Shown in pieces: positions 1-5,518 of a stretch of DNA of 6,411 nt; positions within the stretch are counted from its first letter, which is position 1, and every line of letters begins with the position of its first letter. The notes beneath the pieces were generated by a model. The model did not search any database, was not told the DNA's origin, and saw nothing but the letters and a program-made list of their open reading frames with translations. The DNA comes from an uncultured Lachnospiraceae bacterium (GTDB taxonomy: Bacteria > Bacillota > Clostridia > Lachnospirales > Lachnospiraceae): NCBI GenBank assembly GCA_937950565.1, contig CALFCS010000034.1:1-6411 (forward strand). Reading direction: 5' to 3'. The position numbers were made by a program, and so were the translations under genes.

Positions 1-257
1 TTATCCATGTATTCCGTCTTCGCCGTCAGCATGATCACCGGAAATGTATATTTCTCCCGGATACGTTTCAATATATGAAATCCATCTACGTCAGGAAGCA
101 TAATATCCAGAAGCGCCAGGTCGATCTTGGTGTTCTCAATACATGCCAGCGCTTCCTCTCCGGTATAAAATTTAAATACATTATATTGATCATTTTGAAG
201 ATACAGCTCAACAACATCTGCAATTTCCTTCTCATCATCAACGACTAAAATATTCAT
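1..257 (-). CDS. VanR-like response regulator, N-terminal part (cut by window edge)
   Basis: This is the receiver domain of a two-component response regulator; 85 codons are visible and the frame is still open at base 1. Visible features are the acidic pair D7-D8 after MNILVV, the phospho-acceptor D51 in LLDIMLPDVDG, and the conserved Thr at T78 in VIMLTAK. The wording (EIADVVELYL, IDLALLDIMLP, MLTAK.E.MD) resembles VanR-type OmpR/PhoB regulators. A DNA-binding winged helix would then be expected outside the window, but it is not visible. The start is supported by AAGGAG at 262-267, four bases before the ATG. It begins 26 bases after asnS with no terminator between, so co-transcription is possible. 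No partner kinase or van resistance gene is present, so the VanR likeness says nothing about vancomycin resistance. Confidence 0.93.
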   Translation of the reverse strand, partial: MNILVVDDEKEIADVVELYLQNDQYNVFKFYTGEEALACIENTKIDLALLDIMLPDVDGFHILKRIREKYTFPVIMLTAKTEYMD

Positions 258-283
258 AGAACTCCTTCTCTTTTCTCTTGCTC

Positions 284-1675
284 TTACAATTCACAGTTGT
301 TAACAGTTCTTGGGAACGGTACGACATCACGGATATTGCCCATTCCTGTAAGATACATAATACATCTTTCAAATCCCAAACCAAATCCGGAATGTCTGGT
401 AGAACCGTATTTTCTGAGATCCATATAGAAGCTGTAATCCTCTTCTTTTAATCCCAGCTCTTTCACTCTCGCCGCCAGCTTATCGAAATCATCCTCTCTC
501 TGGCTTCCGCCGATAATCTCACCGATTCCCGGAACAAGACAATCTACTGCCGCAACCGTCTTCCCGTCATCATTTTGTTTCATATAAAACGCTTTTATTT
601 CTTTCGGGTAATCTGTCACAAATACCGGACGTTTATAAATCTGCTCCGTCAAATATCTCTCATGCTCCGTCTGCAAATCTGTCCCCCAGGATACCTTATA
701 TTCAAAATTATCATTATTCTTCGCCAGAATCTCCACGGCCTCTGTATAAGTCACTCTCGCAAATTCAGACGACACGACATTATTCAGTCTGTCAAGAAGT
801 CCCTTGTCCACAAAGGAATTAAAAAAGTTCATCTCTTCCGGGGCATTCTCCAGCACATAATTGATCACATACTTTAACATTGCTTCTGCAAGGTCCATAT
901 CATCTTCCAAATCTGCAAATGCCATTTCCGGCTCAATCATCCAGAATTCCGCCGCATGTCTCGTCGTATTGGAATTCTCCGCACGGAATGTCGGTCCAAA
1001 TGTATAAATGTCTTTAAATGCCTGCGCATAAGTCTCCCCGTTCAACTGTCCGCTTACCGTAAGGCTTGTCTCCTTGCCGAAGAAATCTTTGGAATAGTCA
1101 ACTGCTCCATCCTCTGTAAGCGGAATATCTGCCGGGTTCATAGTCGTTACACGGAACATCTCTCCTGCGCCCTCACAATCGCTTCCGGTAATAATCGGTG
1201 TATGCACATATACAAAGCCTCTCTCCTGGAAGAATTTATGGAACGCATATGCCGTCAGGGAACGCACACGGAATACTGCCTGAAACGTATTTGTCCTCGG
1301 ACGCAGATGCGCAATCGTACGCAGATATTCAAAACTGTGGCGTTTCTTCTGAAGTGGATAATCCGGTGCGGAAGCTCCCTCAACCACAACCTCATCCGCC
1401 TGTATCTCAAACGGCTGCTTTGCCTGCGGCGTAGCAACAAGCGTACCTTTTACAAGAATCGCCGCGCCTACATTTAACCGGGATATCTCATCAAAATTAT
1501 CCATCTTATCATGGTATACAACCTGAAGCGGTTCAAAAAAAGTACCGTCATTTACAACAATAAATCCAAATGATTTGGAGCCGCGAATACTGCGGACCCA
1601 TCCTCCGACAGTAATTTCCTTATCAAGATAATCCTCTTTGTGTCTGTATAAGTCTTTAATCCTAATCAAATCCAT
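284..1675 (-). CDS. asnS: Asparaginyl-tRNA synthetase
   Basis: This cytoplasmic class IIb aminoacyl-tRNA synthetase charges tRNA-Asn with asparagine using ATP. At 463 aa it has the usual bacterial AsnRS length. Residues about 18-105 form the N-terminal OB-fold anticodon-binding domain (ITVGGWVRSIRGSKSFGFI). The catalytic core follows: motif 1 around 145-160 ending in P160 (FVYVHTP), motif 2 at about 229-250 (FRAENSNTTRH, then EFWMIEPE), and motif 3 at 430-446 (GFGLGFER, then VVPFPR). The C-terminus VNNCEL is typical of AsnRS. AAGGAG at 1684-1689, eight bases upstream, supports the start. The leader is only about 30 bases, so there is no room for a T-box. It lies directly upstream of the response regulator gene. 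The alternative AspRS is excluded by the AsnRS-specific motif 2 and C-terminus. Confidence 0.98.
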   Translation of the reverse strand: MDLIRIKDLYRHKEDYLDKEITVGGWVRSIRGSKSFGFIVVNDGTFFEPLQVVYHDKMDNFDEISRLNVGAAILVKGTLVATPQAKQPFEIQADEVVVEGASAPDYPLQKKRHSFEYLRTIAHLRPRTNTFQAVFRVRSLTAYAFHKFFQERGFVYVHTPIITGSDCEGAGEMFRVTTMNPADIPLTEDGAVDYSKDFFGKETSLTVSGQLNGETYAQAFKDIYTFGPTFRAENSNTTRHAAEFWMIEPEMAFADLEDDMDLAEAMLKYVINYVLENAPEEMNFFNSFVDKGLLDRLNNVVSSEFARVTYTEAVEILAKNNDNFEYKVSWGTDLQTEHERYLTEQIYKRPVFVTDYPKEIKAFYMKQNDDGKTVAAVDCLVPGIGEIIGGSQREDDFDKLAARVKELGLKEEDYSFYMDLRKYGSTRHSGFGLGFERCIMYLTGMGNIRDVVPFPRTVNNCEL

Positions 1676-1712
1676 ACCAATAACTCCTTCTTGTCTTTTT
1701 CGTCATGTAGCC

Positions 1713-1741
1713 ATTATAGCATACCCTTTTCTATTTTAAAA
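1713..1741 (-). promoter_or_regulatory. Putative extended -10 promoter of asnS
   Basis: Read on the minus strand, a perfect TATAAT (1718 to 1713) is preceded by TGC, giving an extended -10 element. The -35 region at about 1741-1736 is poor (TTTTAA), as is common for extended -10 promoters. The predicted start near 1706 gives a leader of about 30 bases up to the asnS ATG. Confidence 0.6.
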
Positions 1742-1779
1742 GGTGGGATACCCGTACATTTTACAAAAACCCACATACA

Positions 1780-1812
1780 AAAAAGAGAACTCCTAGCAGG
1801 AATTCTCTTTTT
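1780..1812 (-). terminator. Rho-independent terminator of the permease cassette
   Basis: A 15-base arm (1780-1794) and a 15-base arm (1798-1812) are complementary except for one C/A mismatch, with a three-base loop AGC. The outer pairs are an A-run against a T-run. In the minus-strand transcript the hairpin therefore ends in a U-run, about 30 bases after the stop of the 71-aa gene. A T-rich stretch also follows on the plus strand, so it could work both ways, but no plus-strand gene needs it. Confidence 0.85.
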
Positions 1813-1841
1813 CTTTTTCACTTTTAAAATTTCAAACAGCT

Positions 1842-2057
1842 TCACTCTCCATCATTTCTCTTCGAAAAATAACGCAAAAGCAGGAACACCGTAGTCACTA
1901 CAACCGCAAGCACAATCACACCCACGAACACCAGAAGTCCGGTTACGACCTCCGCCGGATTCGGCTCCGGTTCTGCTATGACATCTGCCCGCGCCGGCAC
2001 CGAGTATGCCATTACCATAAACAAACTGAATAACACCGCAAAAATACGCTTTTTCAT
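1842..2057 (-). CDS. Small exported or single-span membrane protein (71 aa), function unknown
   Basis: The family is not recognised. Residues 1-24 look like a classical signal peptide: MKKR basic start, hydrophobic core IFAVLFSLFMVMAY, and A-R-A before a likely cleavage site at A24/D25. A short acidic, proline-rich segment follows (DVIAEPEPNPAE), then a strong membrane helix at about 38-62, then a basic tail RYFSKRNDGE. The mature form would be about 47 residues with its N-terminus outside and C-terminus inside. The start is fixed by AGGAGGTG at 2064-2071, six bases before the ATG; this site overlaps the TAG stop of the preceding 117-aa gene, so the two are probably translationally coupled. 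It is the last gene of the cassette before the terminator. A role as a small accessory subunit of its neighbours is inference only. Confidence 0.8.
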   Translation of the reverse strand: MKKRIFAVLFSLFMVMAYSVPARADVIAEPEPNPAEVVTGLLVFVGVIVLAVVVTTVFLLLRYFSKRNDGE

Positions 2058-2069
2058 AACTTACACCTC

Positions 2070-2423
2070 CTAAATCTGCAGTAAACGACCGATACCGTAG
2101 GATACCGCATTTACACACAGAGAAAACAAAAACGGATGCTTCTTTTCTTTCATATTATAATGATAAATCATTCCCTCTATTACCACAACTAATATTTCGA
2201 TAATTAAATAAATAATTTCTTTTGTCTGTCCGCCGCTTCCCGTCGAGTGCATTCTTGTAATCCATGCAGCATACACCGCTACCGGATTTGTAAGAAGATT
2301 GACAAGAAAAATCAGAAAAAATGATTTTTTATTCCGCACTCCCATACAGGCGGCCATCAAAAACTCGATACATTCTGTAAGAAGCAATGATAACCCAAAC
2401 ATTTTACATAGATACATCCACAT
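2070..2423 (-). CDS. Conserved-looking four-helix membrane protein (117 aa), function unknown
   Basis: Four membrane segments are predicted by eye, at about 5-27, 34-57, 69-88 and 95-115. Polar or charged residues stand inside the helices: E17 and E20 in the first (TECIEF), NLLTNP at about 42-47 in the second, E75 and E82 in the third, and N104 with S107 in the fourth (VNAVSYGIG). From memory this pattern resembles an unnamed family of small clostridial membrane proteins; no biochemical role is known to me. The gene overlaps the 3' end of the permease gene by 20 bases and has only a weak ribosome site (AGAGAAG), so coupling to permease translation is likely. The start is uncertain: ATG at 2417 or 2402 would also be in frame. 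Its stop lies inside the ribosome site of the 71-aa gene. Confidence 0.8.
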   Translation of the reverse strand: MWMYLCKMFGLSLLLTECIEFLMAACMGVRNKKSFFLIFLVNLLTNPVAVYAAWITRMHSTGSGGQTKEIIYLIIEILVVVIEGMIYHYNMKEKKHPFLFSLCVNAVSYGIGRLLQI

Positions 2424-3444
2424 AACTTCTCTTCACACCCCAATATAAGAAAACCAGAGACACGATACTTCCCAGACATCCGGTCAGCCGTCCGTCCAAA
2501 GGATTCCCGGTCGCAAAATAAACCGGGAGGAAACCAAGGAACAATCCAAATGTCAAAAGTCCAAATGCAAATCCGGCAAGCTTCCTGTATTCTCTCACCA
2601 ACAAATATAATGTCATTGGCATTGACATATTGAAAAAGAACAATGACAGCACGCCAAACACTTCCACATCTGACAGCACATAACAGAATGCCGCTGCCGC
2701 CAGGGAACTGCACACTGCCCTTTTCATCCCGATTCCTGCGGCAAAGAAACCGCCTGCAATTTTTCCCAGAACCACCGCAGACACACAAAGCACGCCTGCC
2801 GCTAATGTATTTTTCCATGGAAAAGCCACCGCCATCCCCACATAAGAGCGTAAAATGACGACTCCCAGACAAATCAGACACAGAAAACCATACTTTGAAG
2901 GCACGGCCGTTTCATTTTCCTCATATCCGCAGGATTCCCATCTGCTTTCCTGGCCGACAGCAAGCAACAGACCAGTTAGGATACATACCAGCAAAATTCC
3001 AACTGCCCTGCTCTGCACACACCATCCCGCTTTTGAAAGCAGTGTTCCTATGTAAAGCCCAAAAGCTCCTGGTGCAACAAAGATACCCAGACCTGTTCCC
3101 TGGAAATGTCCTGCATAATCCTCTCTGATCGTTGCAACCCCGCCGCCAACATGAAAGAGTGCATTACCAATCCCCAGTATCACCGGATGCGAAAATGTTC
3201 CCGCAACCGTCAGAAGCACGCCGAGAAGCACCGTATATTCAGCAGCCGAATGCTTCTTTCCACAGCCATCCAGCATATCCAGAAGGACGCCAAACGGCAT
3301 TTGGAGTGCAAATGCACAAAAATTATATATTAATATCCATAAATATCCGGATTTGCCCGGTATAAAAATTCCAAACATTGCGGCCGCACACAAAAAATCT
3401 ACCAGAAAATGCAATCCGGAATACATTGCAATCTGCCTCTTCAC
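2404..3444 (-). CDS. MFS-type membrane transporter (346 aa, GTG start)
   Basis: This is a polytopic membrane protein with about ten to twelve hydrophobic helices from residue 10 to 337 and very short loops. It fits a compact major facilitator permease. Residues 92-102 (IGNALFHVGGG) and 117-136 (GLGIFVAPGAFGLYIGTLL) recall the fosmidomycin-resistance-like MFS branch, which has a similar NALFHP-type segment; this likeness is distant and the substrate is unknown. An ATG exists upstream at 3507, but it lies upstream of the proposed transcription start, and the added N-terminus (RLRVTLRIKTGLQ) is polar and unlike a permease start. GTG at 3444 has a near-perfect GGGGGTGA ribosome site and gives MKRQIAMYSGLHFLVDF. 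It is the first gene of a three-gene cassette, transcribed divergently from the XRE regulator. Confidence 0.82.
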   Translation of the reverse strand: MKRQIAMYSGLHFLVDFLCAAAMFGIFIPGKSGYLWILIYNFCAFALQMPFGVLLDMLDGCGKKHSAAEYTVLLGVLLTVAGTFSHPVILGIGNALFHVGGGVATIREDYAGHFQGTGLGIFVAPGAFGLYIGTLLSKAGWCVQSRAVGILLVCILTGLLLAVGQESRWESCGYEENETAVPSKYGFLCLICLGVVILRSYVGMAVAFPWKNTLAAGVLCVSAVVLGKIAGGFFAAGIGMKRAVCSSLAAAAFCYVLSDVEVFGVLSLFFFNMSMPMTLYLLVREYRKLAGFAFGLLTFGLFLGFLPVYFATGNPLDGRLTGCLGSIVSLVFLYWGVKRSYVDVSM

Positions 3445-3457
3445 AATACTCACCCCC
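3445..3457 (-). promoter_or_regulatory. Ribosome binding site that decides the permease start
   Basis: On the minus strand GGGGGTGAG (3457 to 3449) matches the anti-Shine-Dalgarno complement in seven of eight core positions. It sits four to six bases before GTG at 3444-3442. The in-frame GTG at 3453-3451 lies inside this site and the ATG at 3507 has no site, so 3444 is preferred. Confidence 0.7.
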
Positions 3458-3487
3458 GTCGGTATCTGTAATCCTGTCTTTATCCTT

Positions 3488-3516
3488 AGTGTAACACGCA
3501 GGCGCAATCAGTACAA
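3488..3516 (-). promoter_or_regulatory. Putative promoter of the permease cassette
   Basis: On the minus strand TTGTAC (3516 to 3511) and TACACT (3493 to 3488) are separated by 17 bases. The -10 box is preceded by TGT, an extended -10. The predicted start near 3481 leaves a leader of about 37 bases before the GTG at 3444. The hexamers are imperfect (3/6 and 4/6), so this is tentative. Confidence 0.45.
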
Positions 3517-3555
3517 TGCAATCTTTTACCCTGTCTTACTTTCAAAAATATTTTA

Positions 3556-3585
3556 TTGACCACCATAAAAATACTTTAGTATTTA
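3556..3585 (+). promoter_or_regulatory. Putative promoter of the XRE regulator gene
   Basis: TTGACC at 3556-3561 is a good -35 box. Downstream, TAGTAT (3577-3582, 15-base spacer) or TATTTA (3580-3585, 18-base spacer) could be the -10 box; neither is ideal. Either choice falls inside the inverted repeat at 3569-3584. The untranslated leader would be about 65 bases. Confidence 0.4.
3569..3584. promoter_or_regulatory. Perfect 7-2-7 inverted repeat, probable XRE operator
   Basis: AAATACT, two T bases, then AGTATTT form a perfect dyad of 16 bp, the size expected for a dimeric Cro/cI-type regulator. The half-site AATACT recurs at 3631-3636, just before the ribosome site of the XRE gene, and a reversed AGT-AC-ACT dyad lies at 3605-3612. 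The position over the probable -10 box suggests autorepression. Reading this as the operator is inference from position and symmetry. Confidence 0.5.
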
Positions 3586-3656
3586 GCAAATATATCCCAT
3601 TCAAAGTACACTAAAAAAAGAAAAATAGATAATACTAGTCAAAAAGGAGGCTTCTG

Positions 3657-3941
3657 ATGTTTGGTGAAACCATTAAAACTCTGCGGCTTTCTTATAATCT
3701 CAGCCAGGTTCAATTAGCCAGTGAACTAAATGTATCAAAACAGACCGTATCTAATTGGGAAAACAACAATATCCTTCCCTCCATAGAAATGCTTATAAAA
3801 ATTTCGCGTTTCTTTTGTGTGAGCACTGATTACTTGCTAGAATTAAATGACCGTCGTTACCTCGAGATCACGAATCTTACCGACGGACAACTGGCGCATG
3901 TACAACAGATTATTCAAGATATTTGCGGAGACAAAAAATAG
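3657..3941 (+). CDS. XRE (Cro/cI-type) transcriptional regulator, 94 aa
   Basis: This is a cytoplasmic DNA-binding regulator. Residues about 3-62 form an HTH_3 domain: the helix-turn-helix is at about 15-37 (LSQVQLASELNVSKQTVSNWENN) with recognition helix SKQTVSNWE. It is followed by the typical LPSIEMLIKISRFFCVSTDYLLEL helices. Residues 63-94 are a short extension (YLEITNLTDGQLAHVQQIIQDI) of a kind often seen after such domains in Clostridia, perhaps for dimerisation. The start is fixed by AAGGAGG at 3644-3650, six bases before the ATG. It is the only plus-strand gene, diverging from the permease cassette and converging with the 66-aa gene. The upstream inverted repeat suggests autoregulation; which neighbour it controls cannot be read from sequence alone. 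Confidence 0.93.
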   Translation: MFGETIKTLRLSYNLSQVQLASELNVSKQTVSNWENNNILPSIEMLIKISRFFCVSTDYLLELNDRRYLEITNLTDGQLAHVQQIIQDICGDKK

Positions 3942-3963
3942 GACAGGTATTTTCACCTGTCCT
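3940..3963. terminator. Bidirectional terminator shared by the XRE gene and the 66-aa gene
   Basis: AGGACAGGT (3940-3948) and ACCTGTCCT (3955-3963) form a perfect 9-bp stem with a six-base loop. On the plus strand it is followed by GTTTTAT. On the minus strand it is followed by ATTTTTTG, which makes an even better U-tract. The first stem bases are the last two bases of the XRE TAG stop codon, so the hairpin begins inside the gene. Confidence 0.85.
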
Positions 3964-4022
3964 GTTTTATAACAAACCAGGATCAAGAATAAGCAGATGG
4001 CCCACATACCCAGATTGTTTGT

Positions 4023-4042
4023 CTGTTATTTTCTGTTATTTT
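4023..4042. repeat. Perfect 10-bp tandem repeat at the end of the 66-aa gene
   Basis: CTGTTATTTT is present twice in direct tandem (4023-4032 and 4033-4042). On the minus strand it encodes the last residues (NNRK) and the TAA stop of the 66-aa gene. The stop lies in the downstream copy; loss of one copy would remove it and extend the protein. Confidence 0.8.
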
Positions 4043-4226
4043 CGTGTACTAGTCCATCTTCCAAAAGACTGATTGCATATTTGTACCCTTCCAGGAAGTT
4101 TTTTCTTTGGCTTTCTTCTATTGCCCCAATCATTTTCCTCCAGAAGCAGTCGCCTTTTTCTCTTACTACGATTTTTCTCATCTCTTCTATGTATTGAATA
4201 TCTGTTTCTTTCATATTTATATCCAT
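4026..4226 (-). CDS. Small hypothetical protein (66 aa)
   Basis: Not assigned to a named family. The product is short, charged and probably all-helical and cytoplasmic: an N-terminal helix (DIQYIEEMRKIVVRE), a central aromatic segment (GDCFWRKMIGAIEESQ), then FLEGYKYAISLLEDGLV. There is no signal peptide or membrane span. The coding reading is supported by GGAGG at 4233-4237, six bases before ATG 4226; GTG at 4229 would leave only three bases. The shifted overlapping frame (4036-4239) lacks this fit. The gene converges with the XRE gene and shares its terminator. Its leader holds two competing hairpins. A functional link with the XRE regulator is possible but unproven. Confidence 0.7.
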   Translation of the reverse strand: MDINMKETDIQYIEEMRKIVVREKGDCFWRKMIGAIEESQRKNFLEGYKYAISLLEDGLVHENNRK

Positions 4227-4243
4227 CACCTTCCTCCAAACAT

Positions 4244-4306
4244 AAAAAAGACTGACATAGACTCTTTTCTACTGTCAGCCATGCATCTGCTATGTAAGCC
4301 TTTTTT
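4244..4306 (-). terminator. Alternative hairpins: operon terminator or leader attenuator
   Basis: Outer hairpin: arm 4244-4260 pairs with 4290-4306. In the minus-strand RNA 16 of 17 positions pair, counting one G-U, with A-run and U-run ends. Inner hairpin: 4252-4261 pairs with 4268-4278, ten pairs with one bulged base and a six-base loop. Both use 4252-4260, so they exclude each other, and both place a U-run at 4249-4244. The element lies 64-126 bases after the WG-protein stop, so it could end that operon. It also lies directly before the GGAGG site of the 66-aa gene. Confidence 0.65.
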
Positions 4307-4312
4307 ATTATA
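4307..4312 (-). promoter_or_regulatory. Possible -10 box for the 66-aa gene
   Basis: A perfect TATAAT reads on the minus strand from 4312 to 4307. No convincing -35 box lies 16-18 bases upstream and there is no TGn extension. If it is active, the transcript would start near 4300, inside the left arm of the outer hairpin. Only the inner hairpin would then form fully in the 66-aa gene's leader. The region is A+T-rich, so a chance match is possible. Confidence 0.3.
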
Positions 4313-4369
4313 CTATATTGCCCCTTTCATTGTGTATATCTAAATTATATTTATCTCAGAGGAAAACGA

Positions 4370-5509
4370 TTATTTCAGTTCTATCACGCCCCAGAGTCCA
4401 TCTTTTTTCACCCAGCAGCATCCCTGATACACCGGCCTGATTTCCTGAAAGGTCCCCGGCAAAATGACGATATCTCCCATCTTATCACGAAGCTCCCATA
4501 TCCCATCTTTACATAAGGGTACATACCCTTCCGAAAATGCATAACAATATTTCTGCATTTCTCCCTGAAACCCAAGATACTTAAGCCACGAAGCATCATA
4601 CTCTATCGGAATTATGATTTCTCCCCTCTCATTTACATAGCCCCATTTTCCATCCTGTTTGACTGCACACATTCCATCACTTTCCGAACCGCATTCATCA
4701 TAAATGAAATCTGTCACCAGCCTTCCGCCGCCATAGATGGCATAAGGAGCCATTCCTCCCACCGGCCAGCCGCTTTCTGCTGAAAGTCTTCTTTCCGATT
4801 GTTGAACAGGAATAACCCCGGCTACATCCTGCGCGTTCCAGCCGGAGTCCTCTTCTTCCGCTGTGCTGTGCAGCGCATTTTCAAAATAATATAGACATGC
4901 GGCTTTTCCTGTGCCGTCCGGTGTCACAGAAAGCAGATTGTCACTCTCCAGGCCTTCCCATATCCATTCTTCCGTCGCTTCATCATATTTTGATAATGTA
5001 TATTCATAAACCGGATCCGAATACACGCCACTATATAAAAGTTCCGTCTTCATATCCCCATCCATGGAAATCAGCCCTTTTCCATTCTCTTTCTCAATGA
5101 CTGCATAGGACGACATCCACTGCTTCTGATTTGCATTCATCGAAGAACCTTGAAAGTCTGAAGCCCTGACATAATAAATATCGTCTGCCTCTATTTCCGG
5201 CTGCACCTTCCATGTATAATTGTCCGTCTTATCCTCCGGATAATCCGATAATTTGGCTTCCCGTTGATTCGTCTGCCGATCTGCCTGCTGCCCGGAAGTC
5301 TGCTCCACCCTTCGTGTCTCCTCAATGCTTTGTGAAACATCCTTTATCAGCTCTTTTATTACAAATGCTCCCGCTACCAGAATCACAATACCTGCAATTA
5401 TCCCGACTGCCGCCATCTTTCGTCTGCTCTTCTTTTTCTGCCGGCGATTCCCCCTGTCTGTATTCTTCCTGCGCTCTGCCTCTGCTTCTTCAATCTGAAG
5501 ACAATGCAT
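4370..5509 (-). CDS. Membrane-anchored WG-repeat protein, probably the C-terminal part of a split PP2C fusion
   Basis: Numbered from TTG 5512, residues 1-33 are highly charged (QIEEAEAERRK, then RRQKKKSRRK), residues 34-53 form one membrane helix, and the rest is probably extracytoplasmic by the positive-inside rule. A polar Q/T/R-rich linker (58-90) follows. The C-terminal part carries WG-type beta repeats: DGKWGYVNERGEIIIPIEYD at 287-306, a degenerate copy DGIWELRDKMGDIVILPG at 336-353, and a final DGLWGVI at 371-377; ENGKGLISMDG at 142-152 may be another. WG repeats are thought to bind ligands, but none is known here. ATG 5509 overlaps the phosphatase stop (TGATG) and has no ribosome site; TTG 5512 is equally unsupported. 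The reading frame therefore depends on coupling, or is the detached C-terminus of a fusion interrupted by an 8-bp duplication. Confidence 0.8.
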   Translation of the reverse strand: MHCLQIEEAEAERRKNTDRGNRRQKKKSRRKMAAVGIIAGIVILVAGAFVIKELIKDVSQSIEETRRVEQTSGQQADRQTNQREAKLSDYPEDKTDNYTWKVQPEIEADDIYYVRASDFQGSSMNANQKQWMSSYAVIEKENGKGLISMDGDMKTELLYSGVYSDPVYEYTLSKYDEATEEWIWEGLESDNLLSVTPDGTGKAACLYYFENALHSTAEEEDSGWNAQDVAGVIPVQQSERRLSAESGWPVGGMAPYAIYGGGRLVTDFIYDECGSESDGMCAVKQDGKWGYVNERGEIIIPIEYDASWLKYLGFQGEMQKYCYAFSEGYVPLCKDGIWELRDKMGDIVILPGTFQEIRPVYQGCCWVKKDGLWGVIELK

Positions 5510-5518
5510 CAAAGCATC
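5503..5518. repeat. 8-bp imperfect tandem duplication at the phosphatase/WG junction
   Basis: On the minus strand GATGCTTT (5518 to 5511) is followed directly by GATGCATT (5510 to 5503), identical in seven of eight bases. The phosphatase stop codon TGA spans the boundary. Deleting one 8-base unit changes QLKML-stop into QLKMHCLQIEEAEAERRK, which continues in frame into the WG protein. Confidence 0.85.

Noticed and set aside
1..257. Vancomycin resistance regulator vanR.
   Set aside because: VanR-like receiver domains are widespread in Clostridia without resistance genes. No van genes or kinase are in the window and the output domain is not visible.
956..1477. Plus-strand open frame of 173 codons opposite asnS, and similar long frames elsewhere on the plus strand.
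   Set aside because: They lie wholly opposite well-supported genes, lack ribosome sites and give low-complexity Cys/Arg/Leu-rich products. They are antisense shadows.
1741..1812. A GGTGGGATACCC stretch followed by a terminator hairpin on the plus strand resembles a T-box leader end, which would be attractive next to an aminoacyl-tRNA synthetase.
   Set aside because: It faces the wrong way: asnS is on the minus strand with a leader of only about 30 bases. No plus-strand gene follows, and the T-box consensus and specifier stem are absent.
1691..1894. Plus-strand open frame of 67 codons between asnS and the 71-aa gene.
   Set aside because: It runs through the asnS promoter and the terminator hairpin and overlaps the end of the 71-aa gene. 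The translation is Phe/Ser-rich from T-tracts, with no ribosome site.
3445..3507. Upstream ATG at 3507 as the permease start, giving a 367-aa protein.
   Set aside because: It has no ribosome site, adds a polar N-terminus and lies upstream of the best promoter start. GTG 3444 has a near-ideal ribosome site.
4244..4306. Miniature transposable element with terminal inverted repeats.
   Set aside because: It is only 63 bp, no flanking target duplication is visible, and the A-run/T-run ends are better explained as a terminator-type hairpin.
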